A DNA stretch of 64,000 nt from Pseudochrobactrum saccharolyticum (GCF_008801715.1 NZ_VZPG01000001.1:310001-374000), one strand, 5' to 3'. Positions 9,139 through 18,938 are shown, numbered from the stretch's first letter. The notes: a model not told the origin generated them from the letters alone. Translations and numbers: made by a program.

Positions 9139-10428
9139 TTATGCCGGTTTTATTGCCGCGACGGGCGATGGTTTTTCTCTGTTATAAAATGCCAGAGCAT
9201 TACGGGCGTCACTGTTACGCCGCAAAATATTACGGCTTGTTCCCGCATAAACCACACTGAAAAAGAACATTGTCACAGCAATACTGGTTTCATGCAGCAG
9301 CGGGTTATGCAGCATAGCATAGCTGCCCCAGCTGATCGTAAAATAAATCAGTACCCGCCGGATCGTGTAGTCTGTGTTATTGCGCCATAGGAAAATGAAA
9401 CCGGATATAGCCATTGCCAGCAGCAGCAGAAAACCGATGGCACCATTGACCAATAGTTCATCAAAAACTGAATTATGAACATGGATATAACCGTCAAGTA
9501 AAGTTGCCTGATCGCCCAGTGCCGTCCTTACCGCAGGCATTTTTTGTTCTGAACCGACACCGATCAAAGGGTACTTCTTAACAACCTTCACCGCGCCGCG
9601 CCACATCTGCTCACGTGTATCTGCTGAGGACTTATCAACCCAGAGACTGCTGTCGCCGGTTTCATAATAATGCACCATACCGGCAAAGCGCTGCGACAGA
9701 ACTCCGGCAACAGGGCCAACAGTAAAGACAGCGGTCAGACAGGCAGCCAGAATGAGTGAACTGCCGATTTTCACCTTATGGCTGGCGATACGACCGATCA
9801 GCACAATGATTTCAAATATTGCCAGCAAAGCCAGCGTAATCATAACCGCACGGGTTTCGGAGGCGAATACGATCCCCGTACCAATGACCAGATACCACGG
9901 CCCGTTTGGCAAAAGGCGCGGAGCGTTTTTAATTGGCAATGTTGCAGCAACTGCTGCAATTGCTGCCGCATAGGCAAAAACAGCGGGATTACCGCCAACA
10001 CCGATACGGCCACCCCATAATAATGCCTCTCCAGCAACCACTACTGCACACAAAATGATGCCGATGCGGGAACCGAATGCGAGTATTCTCAGCGGGTCAC
10101 GAATGAGAACCATCCCCAATCCGGCAAAAGAATAGATCCATAACAGCAGCACATACCCCACCTGACGGTTTGCAATGCTGAGTTCACCGCGCCATGCCAT
10201 CAGGCCAAGGCTCCAGATCATATAGGCGGATATCAGAATATAAAAATACGCACCATACATCCGGTGCCAGCGATGTTTGTACAGCGCCAGATAGAAACCG
10301 ATACAACTATACGCAAACAAAACTATCGGCCCGAAAGCATAGCGAACCGGCATAGCCATTGCTGCCAGACATAAAATCCAGAGATCAATACGACGGCGTA
10401 TCAGAAAGTTTTTTTGCAGAATTCGCAT
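9139..10428 (-). CDS. O-antigen ligase (WaaL/Wzy_C-like) membrane protein
   Basis: A 429-residue polytopic inner-membrane protein with about ten to twelve hydrophobic segments. The periplasmic loop and following helix (GVGSEQK, HVHNSVFDELLVNGAIG) match the Wzy_C domain of O-antigen ligases and polymerases. Such proteins transfer polymerised O-chain from undecaprenyl diphosphate onto lipid A-core. It follows the GT25 gene by one base (TGATATG), so the two are surely cotranscribed and probably translationally coupled. In Brucella, as I recall, WadA combines a GT25 domain and this type of domain in one chain, so this may be the C-terminal half of a split wadA. Whether it is ligase or polymerase cannot be settled from sequence. 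Confidence 0.85.
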   Translation of the reverse strand: MRILQKNFLIRRRIDLWILCLAAMAMPVRYAFGPIVLFAYSCIGFYLALYKHRWHRMYGAYFYILISAYMIWSLGLMAWRGELSIANRQVGYVLLLWIYSFAGLGMVLIRDPLRILAFGSRIGIILCAVVVAGEALLWGGRIGVGGNPAVFAYAAAIAAVAATLPIKNAPRLLPNGPWYLVIGTGIVFASETRAVMITLALLAIFEIIVLIGRIASHKVKIGSSLILAACLTAVFTVGPVAGVLSQRFAGMVHYYETGDSSLWVDKSSADTREQMWRGAVKVVKKYPLIGVGSEQKMPAVRTALGDQATLLDGYIHVHNSVFDELLVNGAIGFLLLLAMAISGFIFLWRNNTDYTIRRVLIYFTISWGSYAMLHNPLLHETSIAVTMFFFSVVYAGTSRNILRRNSDARNALAFYNREKPSPVAAIKPA

Positions 10429-10429
10429 A

Positions 10430-11203
10430 TCACCGTTGCCGGATATTTGTTTTTTGGAAACTGTAAAACAGTCTTTGCAAATAGTCTTTCATACGAAAGA
10501 ATAATGTACCGATCCGTTTATGGGCCGGTAATTTTGCCCGCGAATAGGTTTTGATATCCTCGGATATTGTTGAAGCGCTTTCATTGGCATTGCTCACCAC
10601 AGCCCTGCTGGCGGTGAAGAAATTATATGAACCCGCCCAGCCGCGCTCCAGTGCCACATCATAAGGAAGATGCATCACTTGCAGTGCTTTGAGCACTTTC
10701 GCAGCCCCCTCTTTTGAAACAATATAGGCTCCGGCATTACCAAGCGGCCCGTGGGTAACACGCCCGATCGCCACATCTTCTGTGAGATTTTCAACCGGAC
10801 GAAAGCCTACAAGACGGTTATGGATCAGTTTGATGACATCCCAGCCCTGCAAATCTGCTGCAGCTTCAACAACCGGAACAAATTCTTCAGAAAACCGGAT
10901 ATCATCTTCAATAATCACACCGGCTGGCGCATTGCCTGCCGCAATCATTTCCAGAGCCTTCATGTGACTGAAATAGCAGCCGATTTCCGCAGAGGAGGCA
11001 ATCTTCCCGTGATCGCGTCGGAAAGCCGCATCATCAAAATGGCGTTTATCCGCTTCTGCGAGCAATTTACCGTCAATTGCCGACACGCGCTGAAGCGCAA
11101 TGCCGCTTTCCTGCGCATGTGCAAGCAGCGAATCCCAACGGTCTTTTGAGCGGTCAAGATTGAGAACATAGACCGGAAAGCTTTGTTTGTTCTGCAATAT
11201 CAA
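10430..11203 (-). CDS. Glycosyltransferase family 25 (LPS core biosynthesis)
   Basis: A 257-residue cytoplasmic sugar transferase. GT25 motifs run in order: N-terminal VYVLNLDRSKDRW, EIGCYFSHMKAL, the acidic nucleotide-sugar/metal motif VIIEDDIRF, and GWDVIKL. Relatives include LgtB-like and Brucella WadA-type core glycosyltransferases. The last codons contain an A6 run (10450-10455 on this strand). Deleting one A would carry the frame past the stop, without another stop, into the downstream ligase gene. So the protein may be the N-terminal half of a fusion broken by an indel, or a genuinely separate enzyme. It is divergent from mutY, with a 170-base AT-rich spacer holding the promoter. Confidence 0.87.
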   Translation of the reverse strand: MILQNKQSFPVYVLNLDRSKDRWDSLLAHAQESGIALQRVSAIDGKLLAEADKRHFDDAAFRRDHGKIASSAEIGCYFSHMKALEMIAAGNAPAGVIIEDDIRFSEEFVPVVEAAADLQGWDVIKLIHNRLVGFRPVENLTEDVAIGRVTHGPLGNAGAYIVSKEGAAKVLKALQVMHLPYDVALERGWAGSYNFFTASRAVVSNANESASTISEDIKTYSRAKLPAHKRIGTLFFRMKDYLQRLFYSFQKTNIRQR

Positions 11204-11373
11204 GCCTTTCGGATATTATTCCATCAACAAAATAAGGTTTATAAAATTGTGGTACTCAGCAATATGACGACAGTCAAACTATCCGCTGCATAATGAAAAC
11301 GATTTCACATTGTAAGCACAAGCTAAAAATAATTTCCGGTGCATTCCGAAAGCAGATCATTTATTGACAAAAT

Positions 11374-12525
11374 ATGACGAAAAAGCGCCTCCAAGCCTCC
11401 CCCGATAACAGTCCGACGATGTTTCTTGCCGTGTCGGGAGATGATGCTCCTGCGCAAAAGCTGCTGGCATGGTATGATCGTCATCACCGTATTTTGCCAT
11501 GGCGCGTAACGCCCGTTGAGCACAAACAAGGTGTGCGCCCAGATCCTTACCGCATCTGGTTGTCGGAAGTCATGCTGCAACAAACGACGGTTGAAGCGGT
11601 TAAAGCTTATTTCCTCAAATTTACCAGTTTGTGGCCGAATGTGCAGGCACTTGCCGATGCCACCGAAGATGATGTGCTGCGTGGCTGGGCGGGACTTGGT
11701 TATTATTCCCGAGCCCGCAACCTGAAGAAATGCGCGGATATGGTAGCCTCTCAGCATAAAGGGCAGTTTCCGGCAAGTGTTGAAGGTCTCAAACAATTGC
11801 CGGGTATCGGCGATTATACTTCAGCGGCCATTGCGGCCATTGCCTTCGATATTCCGGCTGCGGTTGTCGATGGTAATGTCGAGCGCGTGGTCAGCCGCCT
11901 GTTTGCGATCAAAACCATGATGCCTCAGGCCAAGAGTGAAATTCGCAAATTTACAGAGCAACTCACTCCGCAAACCCGCCCCGGTGATTTTGCGCAGGCG
12001 ATGATGGATCTCGGCGCTACAATCTGCACACCTAAGAAACCGGCCTGCATTCTCTGCCCGCTCAATGATAATTGTGCAGCCTTATTGGAAGGTGAGCCGG
12101 AGCTTTACCCTGTCAAAGCACCGAAAAAGGCACGTCCTGTCCGCTATGGTGCGGCTTTTATCATTCTCTCACCGCAAGGCGATGTTTACTTGCGAAAACG
12201 CCCTGACAAAGGCCTGCTTGCCGGCATGAGCGAAGTACCGAACAGCGAATGGATCGCGGCAGATGAAGCGACCTCTCCTGAGCATATTGCACGATTGACC
12301 AATACTGATCCGGCACCAATTGCTGCAAACTGGCAGCCAAGCGGCACCATCACTCATATTTTCACGCATTTTGAATTACGCCTCAGCGTTTATAAAACGG
12401 ATGTTTCGACCATGCCGCCAAGCAATAATGGCTGGTGGGTTGCTCAGGATAATCTCGAAAAAGAAGCGCTGCCGACAGTGATGAAGAAAGCCATCAGCGC
12501 CGCCCTGCCTGACACTTTCAAATAA
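11374..12525 (+). CDS. mutY: A/G-specific adenine DNA glycosylase
   Basis: A 383-residue base-excision repair enzyme that removes adenine mispaired with 8-oxoguanine. The N-terminal catalytic domain has WLSEVMLQQTTV, the helix-hairpin-helix LPGIGDYTSAAI and catalytic Asp in VVDGNVERV. A [4Fe-4S] cluster is bound by Cys-X6-Cys-X2-Cys-X5-Cys (CTPKKPACILCPLNDNC). The C-terminal NUDIX-like domain (GAAFIILSPQGDVYLRKRP to THIFTHFELRL) recognises 8-oxoG. The first ~30 residues before LLAWYDRHHRILPWR are variable; a start at the ATG of residue 16 is also possible. The downstream methyltransferase begins 17 bases after the stop, so the two are probably cotranscribed. Confidence 0.97.
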   Translation: MTKKRLQASPDNSPTMFLAVSGDDAPAQKLLAWYDRHHRILPWRVTPVEHKQGVRPDPYRIWLSEVMLQQTTVEAVKAYFLKFTSLWPNVQALADATEDDVLRGWAGLGYYSRARNLKKCADMVASQHKGQFPASVEGLKQLPGIGDYTSAAIAAIAFDIPAAVVDGNVERVVSRLFAIKTMMPQAKSEIRKFTEQLTPQTRPGDFAQAMMDLGATICTPKKPACILCPLNDNCAALLEGEPELYPVKAPKKARPVRYGAAFIILSPQGDVYLRKRPDKGLLAGMSEVPNSEWIAADEATSPEHIARLTNTDPAPIAANWQPSGTITHIFTHFELRLSVYKTDVSTMPPSNNGWWVAQDNLEKEALPTVMKKAISAALPDTFK

Positions 12526-12542
12526 ACAACCGGAAAAATGCT

Positions 12543-13160
12543 ATGTCCAAAGACGCAGATAACATTATTCCGCTATATGAAACTCATGCGCAGAAATGGG
12601 ATGACATCCGGCGTGGCAATGCTGCAAAAGGCCTGATGGAAGCGGAATGGCTGGCACGCTTTATCGGTCTGTTACCCCATCAAGGCTCAGTTCTGGATAT
12701 TGGTTGCGGAGCGGGCGAGCCTATGGCTGGTCACCTGATCCGCTCAGGCTTTCAGCTGACCGGCATCGACAGTTCTGCCAGCCTGATAGACATTTGCCGC
12801 ACCCGTTTCCCTCAGCAGCAATGGCTGGTCGCAGATATGCGTGAGTTATCTCTCCCGCAGAAATTTGACGGCATACTCGCGTGGAACAGTTTCTTTCACC
12901 TGCAGCGTGATGATCAGCGCCGGATGTTTCCCCGCTTTGCAACACTCGCTACAGAGAATGCAGTTCTGATGTTTACCAGCGGCACTGCAAATGGCGAAGC
13001 AATCGGCACTTTTGAAGGGCAACCGCTTTATCACTCCAGCCTCGCACCGGAAGAATACCGCAGTCTTTTATCCGAGAGCGGTTTTGAAGTTGTGCAATAT
13101 GTGGAAAATGACCCGCATTGCGGTCATCTCACAGTCTGGCTCTGCCGTAAAACTTCCTGA
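12543..13160 (+). CDS. Class I SAM-dependent methyltransferase
   Basis: A 205-residue Rossmann-fold methyltransferase. Motif I is VLDIGCGAGEP, followed by the acidic motif II region (LTGIDSSASLIDICR), motif III (WLVADMRELSLPQKFDGILAWNSFFHL) and a C-terminal part ending HLTVWLCRK. No substrate-specific domain is visible; the best general description is a small-molecule or quinone-type methyltransferase (Methyltransf_11/25). It lies 17 bases after mutY and is closed by a strong terminator, so it is the last gene of that unit. No link to DNA repair can be read from the sequence. Confidence 0.85.
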   Translation: MSKDADNIIPLYETHAQKWDDIRRGNAAKGLMEAEWLARFIGLLPHQGSVLDIGCGAGEPMAGHLIRSGFQLTGIDSSASLIDICRTRFPQQQWLVADMRELSLPQKFDGILAWNSFFHLQRDDQRRMFPRFATLATENAVLMFTSGTANGEAIGTFEGQPLYHSSLAPEEYRSLLSESGFEVVQYVENDPHCGHLTVWLCRKTS

Positions 13161-13173
13161 AGCAGTCCACAAA

Positions 13174-13203
13174 AAAAGCGCCGGCTCAACACCGGCGCTT
13201 TAA
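13174..13203. terminator. Terminator after the methyltransferase gene
   Basis: The stem AAAGCGCCGG/CCGGCGCTTT with loop CTCAACA is preceded by a run of A and followed by TTTA. It could also serve ccrM, which converges on it from the other side about 120 bases away. Confidence 0.75.
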
Positions 13204-13323
13204 GGCTCAGACATCTCTGGAGGTCAGTCCGATAATTATGCGTGGCCTGTGCTTAACACATCAAACCAGCGCAAAATGCTGTAGAAAATACCAGTATCAA
13301 GTGCCGGTATTCTGCCGTTCATT

Positions 13324-14852
<1,529 letters not shown>

Positions 14853-15542
14853 ATGTCAAAACCCCAGCTGATCCTCTTCGACTGTGACGGTGTTCTGGTC
14901 GATTCCGAGTATATTGCCGCACAGGTCGAATCCGAGCTTCTCACCGATGCCGGTTATCCGATTTCACCGGAAGAAATTGCCGAGCGTTTTGCCGGTCTGA
15001 CATGGCCAAGCATTCTGATGGAAATTGAACGGGAATCTTCCATTCCGATCTCCGCCTCGCTGATTGAAAAATCACGCAAAATCATGAAAGAGCGGATTAC
15101 CAAAGAACTGCTCACTGTAGACGGTATTGAGGATGTGGTCAGCCAGCTTCAATATCCGAAAGCTATCTGCTCCAACTCCAATTCGGACTCTCTGGAACTG
15201 ATGCTCAAGCGTTCAACGCTGTATGATGCATTTGCCCCGCATATTTATGCGTCGCGTGAGGTTGGCAATAAAGAGCCGAAGCCTGCGCCGAATGTTTATA
15301 CCTACGCGGCTCAGCAATTTAATGCTGATCCGAAACAGTGTTTTGTGATTGAAGATTCAAGCCATGGCATCCATGCGGCACGCGCTGCAGGCATGCGGGT
15401 CATCGGCTTTACCGGCGGTGCTCACACCTATCCGGGTCATGCAGACAAGCTGACTGAAGCCGGTGCGGAAACAGTTATCAACCGTCACCGCGATCTGCCT
15501 GCCGTGATTGCAGCCATGGCAGAATGGGATGAAGGCTTCTGA
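14853..15542 (+). CDS. HAD-superfamily hydrolase (phosphoglycolate phosphatase/beta-phosphoglucomutase-like)
   Basis: A 229-residue cytoplasmic phosphatase. Motif I is FDCDGVLVDSE with the nucleophilic Asp. Motif II is CSNSNSDSLE, motif III Lys is in VGNKEPKP, and motif IV is VIEDSSHGIHAARAAGM. The helical cap between motifs I and II marks subclass IA. Substrates in this family range from phosphoglycolate to sugar phosphates and cannot be told apart here. I start at the ATG at 14853 because the family begins a few residues before motif I; the ribosome site is weak (CGGA). A clear terminator follows the stop. Confidence 0.9.
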   Translation: MSKPQLILFDCDGVLVDSEYIAAQVESELLTDAGYPISPEEIAERFAGLTWPSILMEIERESSIPISASLIEKSRKIMKERITKELLTVDGIEDVVSQLQYPKAICSNSNSDSLELMLKRSTLYDAFAPHIYASREVGNKEPKPAPNVYTYAAQQFNADPKQCFVIEDSSHGIHAARAAGMRVIGFTGGAHTYPGHADKLTEAGAETVINRHRDLPAVIAAMAEWDEGF

Positions 15543-15563
15543 TAACCTTCTGAGAAATGTAAT

Positions 15564-15598
15564 AAAAAAGGGCGTGCCACAAGCACGCCCTTTTTTAT
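15564..15598. terminator. Bidirectional terminator after the HAD gene
   Basis: The stem GGGCGTGC/GCACGCCC with loop CACAA is flanked by A6 and T6 runs. It lies between two convergent genes and can act on both. Confidence 0.88.
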
Positions 15599-15608
15599 AT
15601 CGTGATGA

Positions 15609-15791
15609 TCAGGCCGCTGATTTCTTCGCGTCTTTCACGGGAGCAGTCAGTGCAGCATAAATCTGCTGTGCTTCTGTCTCGCTGAGACCAATCATCGGAC
15701 GGCCTTCAATCATAACCGGTTCACCGGAATCCATTTCAAAAATGGCCCAGGTGTCGGTTGGTTCCTGAATGAGTTCATATACTGTCATCAT
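15609..15791 (-). CDS. Small hypothetical protein
   Basis: A 60-residue frame starting MMTVYELIQEPTDTWAIFEM. It is acidic in the middle, has no signal peptide or membrane segment, and ends APVKDAKKSAA. It reads like a small soluble protein (VMIEGRPMIGLSETEAQQIYAAL forms an amphipathic helix). Support for coding is its position against a bidirectional terminator and its sensible composition. I do not recognise a family and infer no function. It is followed upstream by a long repeat-rich spacer. Confidence 0.55.
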   Translation of the reverse strand: MMTVYELIQEPTDTWAIFEMDSGEPVMIEGRPMIGLSETEAQQIYAALTAPVKDAKKSAA

Positions 15792-16081
15792 GCCAGCAGT
15801 CTAAACGTTAGAGATTACAAATAGTTTCATTCTTTCATCGCTTTAACGATGAACAGGCGGTATTTTCCCGTAAGCACATCCGAAAACCGGACAAATCACT
15901 GACAAAAAATTCGCAAATAATTGATATTAAATAATATTTTTCAGATAAAAGTTTTATTTACCGTAAGAAGCTTTCAGATTGTCCGACCTGCAAAACCCAC
16001 GGCAATATGAACCTATAGTAAATAATTTATGCACTAATTTTAGACACTTGGCAAATACCAGACAGAATACAGCATCTGCCA

Positions 16082-16186
16082 GAGCGTATCCCGAAAAGTG
16101 CGAAGCGCCTTCGCGGGGAAAACAGTCCACCGGACTGTTTTCTTATCCCGCTTCGATCGGATAAGATACGCGTTAACACAAAGAGT
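16082..16186. repeat. Palindromic intergenic mosaic element, first unit
   Basis: The unit opens with GAGCGTATCCCGAAAAGTG and closes with an inverted copy (GATACGCG), so its ends pair. Inside is a perfect 11-base stem, GAAAACAGTCC/GGACTGTTTTC with loop ACC, at 16118-16142. The layout matches the intergenic mosaic elements known from rhizobia (RIME) and Brucella relatives; that assignment is from memory. Confidence 0.75.
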
Positions 16187-16291
16187 TAGAGCATATCCCG
16201 CCAAGTGTATTCATGGCACTCGCTCTAGATTTTTTTCTGGTCGCATGCTCGCGAACGCTCAATGTGTCCATTTCGCTGCGACATGCTCTAG
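16187..16291. repeat. Palindromic intergenic repeat, ~105 bases (Bru-RS-like)
   Basis: Ends are inverted (TAGAGCAT at left, ATGCTCTAG at right). The middle, CACTCGCTCTAGAT followed by a T-rich run and GTCGCAT, is shared with the element at 29370-29479. Size and palindromic ends recall the 103-105-base Bru-RS elements of Brucella; the family name is inferred. Confidence 0.75.
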
Positions 16292-16336
16292 CTGCTTTTA
16301 ACAGTATCACCGTCCTGCATTGTGCTTCGGTACAAT

Positions 16337-16375
16337 AAAAAATGCCGCATTCCTTATCGGGAATACGGCATTTTT
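16337..16375 (-). terminator. Terminator after the lipoprotein gene
   Basis: An imperfect stem, AATGCCGCATTCC with GGGAATACGGCATT, has loop TTATC and is flanked by A and T runs. It lies just after the minus-strand lipoprotein stop. Confidence 0.82.
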
Positions 16376-16393
16376 AACTGTAGTGACTTCAGA

Positions 16394-16969
16394 TTAACCC
16401 TTGTTCGGGCCTTCATCAAAACCAATAAAGATCTGCACCTGACGTGACGATGCTTCAGGCACGCTCACCGGCGTTCCCGCAAACAGGAACTGTGTTGCCG
16501 ACTGGGAATTATTCATCGCAACTGCCTGTTTATGCAGTTTTGTGGAAATCACTTTATCGCCTTCCATCACCACAACACGGATCGGCATATTGATTGTGCC
16601 GTTGCGGAATTTCGGCCCAGGTACAACGCGGCCTGCGGCTGCAACAGTAATTGTCAGTGTACCATTATCCCGACGGCAATCGCGGGTCACATCGCTGATC
16701 GAAGCCTGATAAACCACACGGCTGCTGTCACCGTTTCCGCCCTTTTCATAAGTGCTGAAGAATGACGTTCCCTCACGCAGGCTGATGCGCGGGCAATAGG
16801 CCTGCAAATCCGCCTGTGTCACACGCTGCTCACCGGATGTGGAAACAGCGCCCTGCTGATTGCCGCTGGTTGAGCAACCGGCAACCAACAAACCAAGCAA
16901 TGCAGCTCCACCCAAACGGGTAAACCGCAATGAAAGAGGATTTAAACGTCCGAAGGTAGATTTCTGCAT
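16394..16969 (-). CDS. Conserved hypothetical lipoprotein
   Basis: A 191-residue secreted protein with a lipoprotein signal: a basic start, a hydrophobic run and the lipobox LVAGC with Cys at residue 32. The mature part begins with a short Gly/Ser/Gln linker, then a beta-rich domain (CPRISLREGTSFFSTYEKG to VQIFIGFDEG) seen in many alphaproteobacterial hypothetical lipoproteins; no function is known to me. The chosen ATG at 16969 has an AGGAAG ribosome site. The frame stays open a further 109 codons upstream, but that part is a translated tandem repeat followed by Arg-rich sequence and has no ribosome site, so I treat it as leader DNA. Confidence 0.82.
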   Translation of the reverse strand: MQKSTFGRLNPLSLRFTRLGGAALLGLLVAGCSTSGNQQGAVSTSGEQRVTQADLQAYCPRISLREGTSFFSTYEKGGNGDSSRVVYQASISDVTRDCRRDNGTLTITVAAAGRVVPGPKFRNGTINMPIRVVVMEGDKVISTKLHKQAVAMNNSQSATQFLFAGTPVSVPEASSRQVQIFIGFDEGPNKG

Positions 16970-17100
16970 AAACCGGTCTTCCTGAATATTGAACCTGTTT
17001 GCGAACCGCTCCGGCAACGCGCCGTAACTGTTCTGTTGTCTTGTTTCCCGCATCTCCCGAAGAGTTCCACTCTTTGTCTGATGCGTAAATTCTTCACCAT

Positions 17101-17258
17101 CGCGCATTTTATCCAAAAACCGTTTCACACTTTTTGGAATGCGCCATCTTTGTCTATCGCGCATTTTATCCAAAAACCGTTTCACACTTTTTGGAATGCG
17201 CCATCTTTGTCTATCGCGCATTTTATCCAAAAACCGTTTCACACTTTTTGGAATGCGC
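17101..17258. repeat. Tandem array of a palindromic element (57-base period)
   Basis: Starts of copies at 17101, 17158 and 17215 give a period of exactly 57 bases; the third copy is partial at its end. Each copy holds an inverted repeat in which GCGCATT pairs with AATGCGC and CCAAAAA with TTTTTGG. The unit resembles the single palindrome at 57670-57718. The period is 19 codons, so the array stays open in frame with the lipoprotein gene. Confidence 0.92.
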
Positions 17259-17482
17259 TTTATACCCAAATCCTGCTGCGTCTTTGACATATCCATATGG
17301 ACGCAAGGCGCTTAACATGCATTATGAGATAATATTTTCACGTTTTTTGTGAACAGGGCAAGCTCTATCCACCGATGCTTGCGTCAGCCACAAGAGATAT
17401 GACAGGAAAACACCGCAAACTTGACCGAAACCGGCTCAAAACCGGCACAGAATTGCATTGACTGAATGAGGCCTGAAATCTT

Positions 17483-18880
17483 ATGAAATATATCAGCACC
17501 CGTGGCGAAGCGCCGGTTTTGGGCTTTTCTGATGCACTTTTGGCGGGTTTGGCGCGGGACGGCGGTCTCTATCTGCCGGAAACCTATCCGCAATTTTCCT
17601 CAGATGACATCCGCAAGCTGCGCGGCAAATCCTATGTGGAAATCGCTCTCGCAGTCCTCACTCCTTTTGTGAATGGTGAGATTCCGGACGCCGAATTTGA
17701 AAAAATGGTGCGCGAATCTTATGGCTCATTCCGCCATGATGCCGTCTGCCCGCTGGTGCAAACCGGTGCGAATGAATTTGTGCTGGAGCTTTTCCACGGT
17801 CCGACTCTCGCCTTTAAAGATGTGGCAATGCAGCTGCTGTCACGCATGATGGATTATACGCTGGCACAGCGCGGACAGCGCGCAACCATTGTCGGCGCAA
17901 CTTCCGGCGATACCGGCGGCGCGGCGATTGAAGCTTTTGCCGGTCGCGACAATACCGATATTTTCATCCTGTTCCCGCATGGCCGTGTGTCACCTGTGCA
18001 GCAGCGCCAGATGACCTCATCTGCAGCCAGCAATGTTCATGCTCTGTCGATCGACGGTAATTTTGACGATTGTCAGAACCTCGTCAAAGGCATGTTCAAT
18101 GATCTGAACTTCCGTGACACGCTTTCTCTCTCCGGTGTGAATTCGATCAACTGGGCACGTATCATGCCGCAGATCGTTTATTATTTCACATCGGCAATCA
18201 GCCTCGGCGCACCGGATCGCAAAGTGTCCTTCACTGTGCCGACCGGTAATTTCGGCGATATTTTTGCAGGCTTTGTCGCCAAAAAAATGGGACTGCCGAT
18301 TGACCGTCTGATCATTGCCACCAATGACAATGATATCCTGTCACGCACTGTTGCCACCGGCTCCTATGCAATGCGCGGTGTGGAACAGACCTCTTCTCCG
18401 TCCATGGATATCCAGATTTCCTCGAATTTCGAGCGTTTGCTGTTTGAATCCTATGATCGTGATGCGGCAGCTATTCGCGGGTTGATGCGCAGCCTCGGCC
18501 AGTCCGGTGAATTCACCATTGCCGATGCACCGCTCAAAACCATTCGTGAGCAATTTGCTGCCGGTCGTTCAACCGTTGCAGAAACCGCTGCAACCATTGA
18601 CAGCGTGCTGAAACAGGACGGCTATCTGCTTGATCCGCATTCGGCTATCGGCGTTAAAGTTGCGCGCGAACACGCAGATACAGCCACGCCGATGGTGGTG
18701 CTGGCAACCGCCCATCCGGCCAAATTCCCGGATGCGGTGAAAGATGCCTGCGGTGTTTCTCCGGCTCTGCCTGCATGGCTCAGCGATCTGATGGAGCGTA
18801 AAGAACATTTCACGCGTCTTCAAAATGACCTGAAAGTGGTGGAAGATCATATCCGCAGCCACTCGCGAGCAGCAAAATAA
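17483..18880 (+). CDS. thrC: Threonine synthase
   Basis: A 465-residue PLP enzyme converting O-phosphohomoserine to threonine. The N terminus MKYISTRGEAPVLGFSDALLAGLARDGGLYLPE is characteristic of the long ThrC class. The PLP lysine is in GPTLAFKDVAMQ and the phosphate-binding loop follows (GATSGDTGGAAIEAF). Its partner thrB lies 7 kb downstream on the other strand. The next gene, an M16 peptidase, follows after about 200 bases containing two hairpins; this thrC-M16 pairing is one I recall in other Rhizobiales. No leader peptide or attenuator rich in Thr codons is visible upstream. Confidence 0.97.
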   Translation: MKYISTRGEAPVLGFSDALLAGLARDGGLYLPETYPQFSSDDIRKLRGKSYVEIALAVLTPFVNGEIPDAEFEKMVRESYGSFRHDAVCPLVQTGANEFVLELFHGPTLAFKDVAMQLLSRMMDYTLAQRGQRATIVGATSGDTGGAAIEAFAGRDNTDIFILFPHGRVSPVQQRQMTSSAASNVHALSIDGNFDDCQNLVKGMFNDLNFRDTLSLSGVNSINWARIMPQIVYYFTSAISLGAPDRKVSFTVPTGNFGDIFAGFVAKKMGLPIDRLIIATNDNDILSRTVATGSYAMRGVEQTSSPSMDIQISSNFERLLFESYDRDAAAIRGLMRSLGQSGEFTIADAPLKTIREQFAAGRSTVAETAATIDSVLKQDGYLLDPHSAIGVKVAREHADTATPMVVLATAHPAKFPDAVKDACGVSPALPAWLSDLMERKEHFTRLQNDLKVVEDHIRSHSRAAK

Positions 18881-18938
18881 TCAAAGTTCTGCTGCAGCCA
18901 TATGTTGTATTATGGCAGCAAATTTGCATAGATTTCGC

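Larger units (their letters stand above)
15792..16336. other. Gene-free, repeat-rich spacer
   Basis: About 545 bases with no convincing gene. The first 250 bases are AT-rich and should hold the promoter of the small minus-strand gene. From 16082 the sequence consists of two mosaic palindromic repeats, described separately. Confidence 0.6.

Noticed and set aside
10440-10460. Programmed -1 frameshift at the A6 run
   Set aside because: A -1 shift gives the third frame, not the ligase frame; only loss of one A (or +1/-2) joins the genes.
17101-17258. Possible CRISPR array
   Set aside because: The 57-base units are contiguous and identical, with no variable spacers, and no cas genes are near.
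16970-17296. 109-codon N-terminal extension of the lipoprotein frame
   Set aside because: It consists of translated palindromic repeats and Arg-rich sequence, lacks a ribosome site and would bury the lipoprotein signal.
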